Below are positions 8,483 through 15,904 of a stretch of DNA of 27,535 nt, piece by piece. Within the stretch, counting starts at the first letter, position 1; every line of letters starts with the position of its first letter. A model generated the notes under the pieces. The model was not told the origin of the DNA. It did no database searches and worked only from the letters and a program-made list of their open reading frames with translations. The position numbers and the translations under genes were made by a program. Source of the DNA: JAPLCX01 sp964460305 (lineage in GTDB: Bacteria; Auribacterota; Tritonobacteria; UBA1439); assembly GCA_964460305.1 (NCBI GenBank), contig CAYWRA010000027.1, forward strand, positions 1-27,535. Direction: 5' to 3'.

Positions 8483-9733
8483 CTACACGATGCGTTTTCT
8501 AGCGGCCAGCTTCTTAATGATCCAATAAACCCCCACCGCGATGGCAATGAAGGCGAGCGCCCCCATCCCCCCCGCCCACCGGGCTACGATCACTGCGGCC
8601 GCAAGGGCGACGACCATCCGCACCCAATCCATCTTGGTCAATACCTTCTTATCCGTCATGTGCTGGCTCCGGTATAGAAGAACGACCCCCACGCCGCTGA
8701 ACACGAGATTTGGCAACCAGGCCGCCAACCAGGGAGGAAGCGTTCCCCGCCTCCCCAGGGCGAGGCTGATCATCAGGAAGGCGTAGTATGACATGAAAAG
8801 CGCAATGCTCATACCAACGCTCCCCGCCGCCCCTCCGCGAGCCGTCCCCACCGCGAGCGGAAGAGAGATCAAAACAATCGTAATCCCGACAAACGGGAAA
8901 GCGATCTTGTAGCGGAGATCGACGAGCTTGCGTCCGTAGATATCCGAATCAGCCGGATAGAACGCCATGTTCCGGCTGAGTTCCCTGTAGCTCATCGAGA
9001 TCGAGTCCTTCTGGCTGCTCAGAAAATCGTCCGGTTTTTCACTGAATGCGAACCGCTGCTTATCGAACTCCTCTTCCGTGCCGCGGAGATGCCCCCTGCT
9101 ATCGTACCTCTGGATCGTTCCATCAAAGAGCCACCACTCCCCGTCGAGAAAGCAGGCCTTTACAGCGGAGATCTTCTCTACGACCTGGCGGTTCTGGAAG
9201 TTGCGGATGCTTACGTCCTGTAGGGTCTGGCTCCCCCCCTTCCAGCGCCCGGCCCACGCGCGCTCGGCGAGGGGGTTATAGAACGCGACCGGCAGCAACT
9301 TGCCCTGGTCCTTATCGCGGCTGTGTTCCTCGATCAGCCTCTCGGACTTGGCATACGCCTCCGGCGCGAAATTCTCGTTCAGATAGAAGAGAAGCGCGGT
9401 AAAGAAAATCCCCAGCACCAGGAAGGGCAGAGTGATCCTGTACATGCTGATGCCGGTTGCGCGCATCGCCGTGACCTCGTTGTGCCGGCTCAAGGATCCG
9501 AGGCAGTAGATCACGGCGAGAAGGATCGAGAGCGGAATGACGTTCACCAGCACGAGGGGCAACTGGATGCGGTAGTAATTGACGAGCATGGCGAGGGGGA
9601 TCTTCTCCTCGATGTAGTTGTCCAAGTGCGCGGAGAGATCGTAGATCACGTAAATCAGAAGAAAGGCCGCGAGGCAGTACACGAGCGGGACGATGAACTC
9701 GCGGATAAGGTAGCGATCGAGTATTTTTATCAT
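8483..9733 (-). CDS. lptG: LptG/LptF-family LPS export permease
   Basis: 416 aa. A membrane subunit of the LptB2FG transporter that extracts lipopolysaccharide from the inner membrane. Three N-terminal membrane segments (about 14-32, 58-80, 101-117), the family signature LSRHNEVTAMRATGIS (81-96), a periplasmic jelly-roll region (about 120-270) and three membrane segments at about 276-297, 304-326 and 337-355 match the YjgP/YjgQ family. Residues 357-416 go beyond the usual 360 aa and add a basic linker and two short hydrophobic segments (371-384, 388-406). AGGAG (9742-9746), inside the end of lptF, lies 8 nt before the ATG; the genes are 4 nt apart. It could equally be called lptF; the order suggests lptG. 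Stop TAG. Confidence 0.85.
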   Translation of the reverse strand: MIKILDRYLIREFIVPLVYCLAAFLLIYVIYDLSAHLDNYIEEKIPLAMLVNYYRIQLPLVLVNVIPLSILLAVIYCLGSLSRHNEVTAMRATGISMYRITLPFLVLGIFFTALLFYLNENFAPEAYAKSERLIEEHSRDKDQGKLLPVAFYNPLAERAWAGRWKGGSQTLQDVSIRNFQNRQVVEKISAVKACFLDGEWWLFDGTIQRYDSRGHLRGTEEEFDKQRFAFSEKPDDFLSSQKDSISMSYRELSRNMAFYPADSDIYGRKLVDLRYKIAFPFVGITIVLISLPLAVGTARGGAAGSVGMSIALFMSYYAFLMISLALGRRGTLPPWLAAWLPNLVFSGVGVVLLYRSQHMTDKKVLTKMDWVRMVVALAAAVIVARWAGGMGALAFIAIAVGVYWIIKKLAARKRIV

Positions 9734-9737
9734 CCCT

Positions 9738-10856
9738 TTATCTCCTGGAGAGGCGGTAAGTGAGCACGGGGCCGAGCACCATAAAGACGACGTTGGGGAT
9801 CCAGATGAGCAGGTATGGATACAACTCGCTCTTGGTCTGGAACGCCTCCGTGCAGATGATAAACGAGTAGTTGAGCGCCACGAGCACGAGGCTGATGGCC
9901 CCGCCGATCGACGTCTCGGCCCTGCGGGTGGTGATACCCAGCGGCATCCCGATCATGACGAACGCGAGCGGGCAGAAGGTGAATACGAACCGCTCGCTCA
10001 TTTCGGTGAGCAGCATGCTGATCCTCCGATCGATGTCTCTCGTCATCATCGGACTCGCTGCGACCAGGAGATTCCTGAAGTGCTTCAGACGCCCGACCAA
10101 CTCGCCAAACGTGTAATCCGACATCTTTTTGGGAACCCCCTCCTCGTCCTCCTCCAATGCCATCTTCATGACGTAGGTCTTGAACGTCGCGGAGATCGAC
10201 GTGGCCTCGCCCTCTTTCCTCGGTTCCTCCATGGTGCCATCATAAAGCTTGAACACGATCTGCCTACCCGCCTCCGACGCGATCTCGCCGCTGTTCGCCT
10301 TGATGAAGCGCGTGCCGCCGTCAGGCAGTTTTTCATAAATGATGACGTCCCTGAAAACGTTCCCATCCTTCTGGCTGATGTAAAACTGGTACGGCTTGAA
10401 ATAGTCGATGAATATCCCCGGCTCCAGCAGCGCGGAAGGGCTCTGTTCTCCAACCTGGCTTCGCAGCCGCCGCAACATGTAGTGCGCACGGGGGGAAATG
10501 TTCGCGTTCACCACCCAGCAGACGGCGGTGAGGATGATGGCGACCATGCATCCGGTCTGAAAGATCTTATAGTAGCCTATGCCGCACGCCCGCATGGCGG
10601 TGATCTCGTTGTCCGCCGAGAGCCTGCCGAAGGTCAGCAGGCAGGCCGTGAGAATCGCCATGGGCACGGAGAACGAGAGCAGGTACGGTACAAAGCTGAG
10701 GAAAAGCCTTGCGATCAGGCCTGCAGCGACACCGCGCTCCAGGAGTTCGAGTAGCCTCAATACGTTCCCCATGAGCAGGATGAAGGTGAACACCAAGAGC
10801 GAGACAGAAAAGCTCCTGAGCAACTGGCCGCCTATGTATCTTTGGAGGATTTTCAT
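9738..10856 (-). CDS. lptF: LptF/LptG-family LPS export permease
   Basis: 372 aa from ATG at 10856 (MKILQRYIGGQLLRSF, the usual family start; the open frame continues 39 unconserved codons upstream). It forms the other half of the LPS exporter with the next gene. Membrane segments lie at about 12-33, 50-75 and 96-115, with the signature LSADNEITAMRACGIG (79-94), a periplasmic jelly-roll (about 118-280) and three C-terminal membrane segments. It is the first gene of the operon lptF-lptG-dnaE-LOG-plsC. A sigma70-like promoter lies so close (10870-10898) that the mRNA leader would be only about 6-8 nt, and no Shine-Dalgarno sequence is visible before the ATG. Confidence 0.88.
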   Translation of the reverse strand: MKILQRYIGGQLLRSFSVSLLVFTFILLMGNVLRLLELLERGVAAGLIARLFLSFVPYLLSFSVPMAILTACLLTFGRLSADNEITAMRACGIGYYKIFQTGCMVAIILTAVCWVVNANISPRAHYMLRRLRSQVGEQSPSALLEPGIFIDYFKPYQFYISQKDGNVFRDVIIYEKLPDGGTRFIKANSGEIASEAGRQIVFKLYDGTMEEPRKEGEATSISATFKTYVMKMALEEDEEGVPKKMSDYTFGELVGRLKHFRNLLVAASPMMTRDIDRRISMLLTEMSERFVFTFCPLAFVMIGMPLGITTRRAETSIGGAISLVLVALNYSFIICTEAFQTKSELYPYLLIWIPNVVFMVLGPVLTYRLSRR

Positions 10857-10869
10857 GATGGAGGTTTTT

Positions 10870-10898
10870 ACTATACCGATTGCCGCAGCGGAGGACAA
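10870..10898 (-). promoter_or_regulatory. promoter of the lptF operon
   Basis: Minus strand: TTGTCC (10893-10898), 17-nt spacer, TATAGT (10870-10875). Transcription would start near 10863, about 7 nt before the lptF ATG, so the transcript should be nearly leaderless. Confidence 0.6.
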
Positions 10899-11265
10899 GA
10901 CTTTTTTGGGGGGGCGCTTGATGGAGATTATCCACAGGTTTGCACATCTGTGCAAAACGGCCGAATGTTTCAATTATTTGCGGGCTGTAGGAGCGGGTTT
11001 TAAACCCGTCCCTATAGGTTGTCCAGCGACTAGAGACTAGTCACCAGAAACCGTAGTTAGCATTCTTTCCCTCTGTTTCTTCTCTTCTGTAGTTTATGAG
11101 TCTCTTTCTATCTTTTACTCTTTGTGAAACAATTGAACCATTGTCTTCTCTGCCCTCTCCCAAAGGAACCCCTTCGGGGCGCTCTGTCCATTCCGTCCGC
11201 GGTTCCTTAATTCTCCGCCCACTCCCCGCCGACGTCAGGTAGGCGTGAAAGTCGGCGTCGGTGTG
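10899..11265. repeat. spacer with palindromic repeats between lptF and the peptidase gene
   Basis: No gene is seen here. A REP-like palindrome GGAGCGGGTTTTAAACCCG followed by TCCCTATAGG lies at about 10990-11018, with a second hairpin GACTAG-AGA-CTAGTC next to it (about 11028-11042). A copy of the CTTTTACTCTTTGTGAAA repeat is at 11111-11142. A CCCCTTCGGGG palindrome is near 11169-11180. A long-loop CGCCGAC/GTCGGCG pair is at about 11227-11259, just beyond the peptidase stop codon. Confidence 0.65.
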
Positions 11266-13296
11266 CTAAGGCCCGACCAGCACGTAAATATTGTTGTCGC
11301 GCGAGCCTACGCTGACCTGGCTAAGGTTGATCGCGGGGGACGAGAAAACACCACCTCTGGTCGCGTATGACCAGGCGAGCGTGCCATCATAAGCGCACAA
11401 ATACAGCCTGTTGTCCAAAGACCCCGCATAAACGTTACCGTCGACGTCGATAGCGGGAGACGAGAAGACGTCGTTCCCGGTCTCGTACGTCCAGGCGAGC
11501 GCTCCCCACGGCGTCAGCGCGTAAATATAGTTGTCCGAACAACCGATATAAATATTTCCTTCGGCGTCGATTGCCGGAGAGGATTTCAACGCGCCGCCCG
11601 TGATATATGTCCATTGTAAACTACCGTTTGAGTTGATCACATATACCTTGCCGTCCTCCGAACCGATATAAACCACCCCGCTTGCGTCGACCGCGGGGGA
11701 TGAGGAGATGTCGCCACCGGTCACGTATGTCCAGGCGAGCGCTCCGGTTGACGTATATGCATAGAGCTTGTTATCCAAAGCCCCGATATAGACCTCACCG
11801 CTCGCGCCGATCGCCGGAGACGAAGACTCGTCATCTCCCTGTCGATAGCTCCAGGCGAGCGCCCCGGTCGAAGTCAATGCGTAAATATTGTTATCGGCGC
11901 TCCCGATATAGACCAGGCCGCCTGCCGGCACCGGTGATGAATCCAACGCTCCGCCGGTGAGATAGGACCATTCCAAACCGCCGTCGCCGTCGAGCGCATA
12001 CACTTTACCATCGTCCGATCCGACATAAATCGTCGCCGATGCCTCAATCGCGGGAGACGAAGAGACGCCGCCTCCGGTCACGAAGGTCCATTCAAGCGCG
12101 CCGTTCGAGGCAAACGCATAAATCTTGTCGTCGTTGCTCCCTACGAAGACGCGCCCGTCAACACCCGTGGCGGGAGAGGAATCCACATCGTCGCCCGTCC
12201 GATAGCTCCATTTGAAAGAGGGCGCGGCGGGGCCCGAAAGGTTGCTCCGTCCGGCGCGCCCGGCATTGGCGCGGAACATCGGCCAGGAGTTCGGCGGCGT
12301 CAGGTAGGCCACTTCGCACGCGACCCTGGCGGACGTGTAATTTATCCGCATGTAGCCGTCCTCGCCCCAGGTATCTCCCCAACTGTTCCTCAATATCCAG
12401 TAGCCGTCCCCGTCATTGTCGTCCCATCCCACGAGCGATATGGCGTGGTTGGTGGTAGTATCGTAACATGGGCTCGCATCGCACGAGGTGCTGTCGTCGC
12501 TGTAAATGCCGCCGGAATAACCCTCGAAAGCGCTTGAGACGTCCACCGCGGCATCCACCACCCCATACGTAATGATGGCGGTCTTTATCGCATCTATGTC
12601 GCCGCACGCGACCCGGTGCCAGGATGAGAATACAACCCTCGGATCGCCCCAATGAGTGCATGAACCGGGATCGTCTATAGTGTATGGGAAGCTGCTCTCC
12701 AGACATACCCCTTCCACCGTCAACGCTTGGAGCTCCTGATAGGCATAGTCCGCGCCGTCACACCCCGAGAAATGACCGGAGTACGGCCCGTACTTCCCCA
12801 GACACCATGCAATGAACGACTCGGAGAAATCGATGCAGCTCTCATCATAAAGCCCCATCGCCCAGTTGTACGTACACTCCGCGGCCGCGCAAGCGCCGAA
12901 TGAATAACACGATCCGCAGTCCCCCTGGTTCCTCACGTCGCCGATGTACGAATGTCCGTTGTAGTCCCTCCAATCAAAGCTCGTGGGAAGGGACGTGACC
13001 CCGAGATACTTTTCCAGGGGCCCGACGTCGTTTGATTCGATCTCTTCGAGCGGCGACGTCCCACGATGCCTGCTGAGGAACTTCTCCTTCTGCTCGGCGG
13101 GCATGTCGTATACCCAGTTGTGGTCCACCGTGAATTTATAGCCGTTATGCTCGATCTTGGCCCGTATGACTTCCAGCGAATCGTTGGCCCCAAAAGGCTG
13201 GATATCTTTCCGCAACCCCCCTCCATTTCCCTGAGCGACAAAAAGGCATAGTATCAGCGAAACGACGGATAATAGGAAACTCTTTGGATCTCTCAT
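11266..13296 (-). CDS. secreted papain-family (C1) cysteine peptidase fused to a PQQ-type beta-propeller
   Basis: 676 aa. Residues 1-22 are a signal peptide. About 28-103 is a propeptide-like region with WVYDMPAEQKEKF, and the mature peptidase starts near LPTSFDWRDY. Oxyanion Gln124 and nucleophile Cys130 lie in NQGDCGSCYSF, His284 in NHAISLVGWDD and Asn304 in LRNSWGDTWG: a complete C1 active site, so it should be active. Many extra Cys suggest disulfides and an extracytoplasmic site. A linker with WPMFRANAGRAGR (338-350) leads into eight repeats of about 39 residues (362-676) of the form WSYxTGxxxxSSPAIxxxGxVYIGSxDxxIYAL, the PQQ/PKD-like propeller type. The propeller probably anchors or targets the enzyme; that is inference. 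The start has GGAGG 8 nt upstream. Stop TAG. It stands alone on its strand, with an upstream element shared with the MBL-propeller gene. Confidence 0.9.
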   Translation of the reverse strand: MRDPKSFLLSVVSLILCLFVAQGNGGGLRKDIQPFGANDSLEVIRAKIEHNGYKFTVDHNWVYDMPAEQKEKFLSRHRGTSPLEEIESNDVGPLEKYLGVTSLPTSFDWRDYNGHSYIGDVRNQGDCGSCYSFGACAAAECTYNWAMGLYDESCIDFSESFIAWCLGKYGPYSGHFSGCDGADYAYQELQALTVEGVCLESSFPYTIDDPGSCTHWGDPRVVFSSWHRVACGDIDAIKTAIITYGVVDAAVDVSSAFEGYSGGIYSDDSTSCDASPCYDTTTNHAISLVGWDDNDGDGYWILRNSWGDTWGEDGYMRINYTSARVACEVAYLTPPNSWPMFRANAGRAGRSNLSGPAAPSFKWSYRTGDDVDSSPATGVDGRVFVGSNDDKIYAFASNGALEWTFVTGGGVSSSPAIEASATIYVGSDDGKVYALDGDGGLEWSYLTGGALDSSPVPAGGLVYIGSADNNIYALTSTGALAWSYRQGDDESSSPAIGASGEVYIGALDNKLYAYTSTGALAWTYVTGGDISSSPAVDASGVVYIGSEDGKVYVINSNGSLQWTYITGGALKSSPAIDAEGNIYIGCSDNYIYALTPWGALAWTYETGNDVFSSPAIDVDGNVYAGSLDNRLYLCAYDGTLAWSYATRGGVFSSPAINLSQVSVGSRDNNIYVLVGP
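11269..12213 (-). repeat. eight propeller repeats in the peptidase gene
   Basis: Coding repeat of roughly 117 nt, eight units. Each unit begins at a W(S/T)(Y/F) codon triplet and contains SSP and (Y/F)(V/I/A)G(S/A/C).(D/N) motifs. The units vary among themselves, so they are old rather than a recent expansion. Confidence 0.85.
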
Positions 13297-13470
13297 CGGC
13301 TCTCCCTCCCTTTCCCGCGCAGCAAGCGCGCATCGAGCGGTTGCTTTATTACTCGACAGCCCGACAGCTTGTTAGCTCGATTGCTTTTTAGTTGTAAGCT
13401 TACGGCTATCGTCAGCGGGTTCGTAACGCACCACGCCGAAAGACACCCACATTTACTCACACTTCCCGGA

Positions 13471-13570
13471 TAAGCACAACCCCACTAAATCATCCATTTT
13501 TCATCCATATAAAATGGATGGTGCGCTCCAAACTCGTGCGTAGTATTGGTAATAGTTGCTGTCATTGATA
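13471..13570 (-). promoter_or_regulatory. 100-bp upstream element A (shared with 21333-21432)
   Basis: It aligns without gaps to 21333-21432 with 90 of 100 positions identical; the flanks do not align. Core: ATCATCCAT, then CATCCAT (13502-13508), ATAAA, ATGGATG (13514-13520), a perfect 7-bp inverted repeat, followed by CTCCAAACTCGTGCG, which is fully conserved. It lies 174 nt upstream of the peptidase-propeller start. It may be a common operator or promoter region, or a dispersed element. Confidence 0.6.
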
Positions 13571-13626
13571 AAATCAAAAATCGCCTCTCAGTGCTGTTCT
13601 GTTATAACGCGCATAGAAGCAACCGG

Positions 13627-13653
13627 TTATCGACAATGGTATTTTGTCGATAA
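13627..13653. promoter_or_regulatory. perfect 10-bp palindrome
   Basis: TTATCGACAA (13627-13636), 7-nt spacer, TTGTCGATAA (13644-13653). It lies between two divergent genes, so it is more likely an operator-type site than a terminator. The regulator is unknown. Confidence 0.4.
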
Positions 13654-13904
13654 ATATTAAGAATTTGTAACTGCTTGAACCATAGTCTGAAATGGCCACG
13701 GCCTCCAGCGGAGATTGCGCAGAGTGGAAGGATAATTGTTCACCACAGATTTTCACACCCCACGCCCAACGCAGCTTGGGATTTGCCCCGCCATACGGCG
13801 GGCCCTGTCCGCCGGTTGTTAGGAGGGGCAGCCCGCCTTCATGGCGGGCTGGGATTTTCCCCCGTTAAATGCTATACTGCTGGCCTCCATACCATACACA
13901 TCTC

Positions 13905-15641
13905 ATGCGCAAAACGTTATCTATCACAGCCATAACGGATTTCTTTAGGGCAAGCCAGGCACGCCGGCGATGGGATATCCTTGTCCTCGTCGTCCTGTTC
14001 GGCGCGGGGCTCTTTCAATCGCTTGGGAACCTCATGCTCATCGCGCCGGACGAGGGACGCTATGCTGAGATACCCAGGGAAATGATCGAGCTCAAAGACT
14101 TCCTCACCCCCCATCTTAACTACGTTAAATACTTCGAAAAGCCGCCGCTTTATTACTGGCTGACATGCATTTCGCTCAAGCTGTTCGGAGAGAACGAATT
14201 CGCCGTGCGTTTCTTCAGCGCCGTGTCCGCGCTCCTCGGGATCCTTCTCACCTACCATGTCGGTCGCATAGCGTTCGGAAGGCGGGCAGGGATGCTGTCG
14301 GCGATGGTGCTCGGCGCCTCCATGGGATACTACGTGCAAGGCAGGCTCAATAACACAGACATGGTGCTGACCCTATTCATGTCGGCGACCCTCGGCTTTT
14401 TCCTCGTGTCTCAACAGGACTCTCGCAAACGAACCCGCTATGTGTATCTTTCCTCCTTATGCGCCGCGCTTGCGGTCCTCACCAAAGGGCCCATCGGAAT
14501 CATTCTCCCCTGCGCCATCATCGGGATATACGCTCTCCCTCGATGCCGGCGGGGTTGTCTTAAAAAGCTGCGGCTGGCGCGCCCGGCCCTCCTGTTCCTC
14601 CTGGTATCCGTTCCCTGGTTTGTCCTTGTGTCGATCAGAAATCCGGAGTTCCCCGGGTTCTTCTTTATCGACATGCACCTAAAGCGTTACGCGTCTCCCG
14701 ACGAGCACTTTCAACCGATCTGGTTCTTTATCCCCGTCCTTCTGGGATTCATGTTCCCATGGTCGTTATTTTTCCCCGCCGCCGTCCGTCGTCTCTGGAA
14801 AGGGAAAACCGGGCCCGGGGCGGATGCCCGCTCTTTTCTCTGGATCTGGCTGCTAGTCATCATCTGCTTTTTCTCCCTCTCGAAGTCAAAGCTCGTCACA
14901 TATATCCTCCCCGCTTTCCCCGCGGCCGCGCTCCTCATCGGCCAGTCGTTATCGGACGCCTGTGACAACGCCTTCAACCTCATACGACGCCAGGCATGGG
15001 CCATACTCTTCCTTCTCGTCGTCGGAGCGATCGGGATCTCGCTCTATCCCTTCGTGGTCGCCAACCCGAGGATCGTGCCGCACCATTGCCTCGCGACCGG
15101 CGCGATCCTGTTCGCGGGTGGGCTGCTCGGCCTTGTCTCGATCCGGAGCGGCGACGCCTTGAAGCTATTCCTCGCCCTATGCGCAACGTTGTATGTCCTT
15201 GACATAGTCGCTCCGCCAGGCGCGCTCGAACTCCTGGCCGAAAAGAAATCCATAAAAAAACTGGCTCTGAAGGTCAAGGAACTCGCCCCTTACAAGCGCG
15301 TCCTGGTGGGGAGCTACGGCCTCTATAACCAGAATCTCCCCTTCTACGCCCAGCGGAGGATCGTCGTAATCGGGACGCGAGGCGAGCTCGCGTTCGGCAG
15401 CCGGCAGGGAAATAACTCGGCCTGGTTCATCGGTTACGGTCAACTATCAAGGATCTGGGACTCGAAGCGCCCGGTCTTAATCGTGATCAGAAAGAGGGAC
15501 ATGGCCGTCTTCAGCAAATCGGTGAAAACGCCCATCAATGTTCTCGGGAGCGAGGGGAAGAGTCTGTTGATAAGCAACCGCAACGAAAATCCCAAATCCC
15601 AAATCCCAAACCCCAATATTAATGTGCAACCACATCCATAA
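13905..15641 (+). CDS. ArnT/PMT-like lipid-linked sugar glycosyltransferase (GT-C)
   Basis: About 578 aa. A multi-spanning inner-membrane enzyme of the ArnT / dolichyl-mannosyltransferase superfamily, which uses polyprenyl-phosphate sugars to modify lipid A or other surface targets. The N-terminal segment LVLVVLFGAGLFQSLGN leads into APDEGRYAEIPREM, the acidic first periplasmic loop motif of GT-C enzymes, followed by YFEKPPLYYWL, typical of ArnT. Around 11 hydrophobic segments follow and a soluble C-terminal region starts near residue 440. The exact sugar cannot be told. The start at 13905 (MRKTLSI) is chosen by fit to the family; an in-frame ATG at 13869 is possible, and neither has a clear ribosome site. 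The last residues (ENPKSQIPNPNI...) come from a GGGATTTGG-type repeat. It is divergent from the peptidase gene. Confidence 0.85.
   Translation: MRKTLSITAITDFFRASQARRRWDILVLVVLFGAGLFQSLGNLMLIAPDEGRYAEIPREMIELKDFLTPHLNYVKYFEKPPLYYWLTCISLKLFGENEFAVRFFSAVSALLGILLTYHVGRIAFGRRAGMLSAMVLGASMGYYVQGRLNNTDMVLTLFMSATLGFFLVSQQDSRKRTRYVYLSSLCAALAVLTKGPIGIILPCAIIGIYALPRCRRGCLKKLRLARPALLFLLVSVPWFVLVSIRNPEFPGFFFIDMHLKRYASPDEHFQPIWFFIPVLLGFMFPWSLFFPAAVRRLWKGKTGPGADARSFLWIWLLVIICFFSLSKSKLVTYILPAFPAAALLIGQSLSDACDNAFNLIRRQAWAILFLLVVGAIGISLYPFVVANPRIVPHHCLATGAILFAGGLLGLVSIRSGDALKLFLALCATLYVLDIVAPPGALELLAEKKSIKKLALKVKELAPYKRVLVGSYGLYNQNLPFYAQRRIVVIGTRGELAFGSRQGNNSAWFIGYGQLSRIWDSKRPVLIVIRKRDMAVFSKSVKTPINVLGSEGKSLLISNRNENPKSQIPNPNINVQPHP
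15588..15620. repeat. GGGATTTGG repeat (inverted) in the glycosyltransferase 3' end
   Basis: AAAATCCCAAATCCCAAATC and CCAAACCCC on the plus strand; same family as 4803-4906. Translated as NPKSQIPNPN at the end of the ArnT-like protein. Confidence 0.8.
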
Positions 15642-15815
15642 AAGAGGCCCCCATGGAGGATGCACACGCCTACGCCCCTAAACGCCTACCTATGCCGAAG
15701 CGGCTTCGCGCAGGCAGGCACTCCGGCATGCAGGCACGGATTAACACGGAGAATTGGACGCACCCCTAAGGGGCCCCGTCGGGGGATTAACGCAGACAGG
15801 CGCTGGAATGAGATT

Positions 15816-15904
15816 TTGACATTTGTCATTTGGTATTGTCATTCTGAATGTTGGGATTTGGGATTTGCCTGCCCGCCGGTTGTCAGGCGGGGGATTTGGG
15901 ATTT
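15816..15904. repeat. half CAAATGAC repeat followed by GGGATTTGG composite repeat
   Basis: TTTTGACATTTGTCATTTGG (15816-15835) continuing to GTCATT, then GGGATTTGGGATTTG at about 15853, a CCTGCCCGCCGG...CAGGCGGGG palindrome, and another GGGATTTGGGATTT. The uvrA stop codon (15839-15841) falls inside the first part, and the end of uvrA is encoded by the second. Confidence 0.8.

Larger units (their letters stand above)
13297..13904. other. divergent regulatory spacer between peptidase and glycosyltransferase genes
   Basis: No gene is seen in these 608 nt. In order it holds GGGAGGGAGA at 13301-13310 (the peptidase ribosome site); a CTGTCGGGCTGTCGAG-like repeat near 13357-13371; the 100-bp element shared with the other propeller gene (13471-13570); a perfect 10-bp palindrome (13627-13653); and a composite GGGATTTG plus CCGCC/GGCGG palindrome block (about 13777-13863) related to the one at 15851-15904. 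Confidence 0.7.

Noticed and set aside
11227..11259. Terminator after the peptidase-propeller gene
   Set aside because: The CGCCGAC/GTCGGCG pair has a long loop and no T-tract, so it does not look like an intrinsic terminator.
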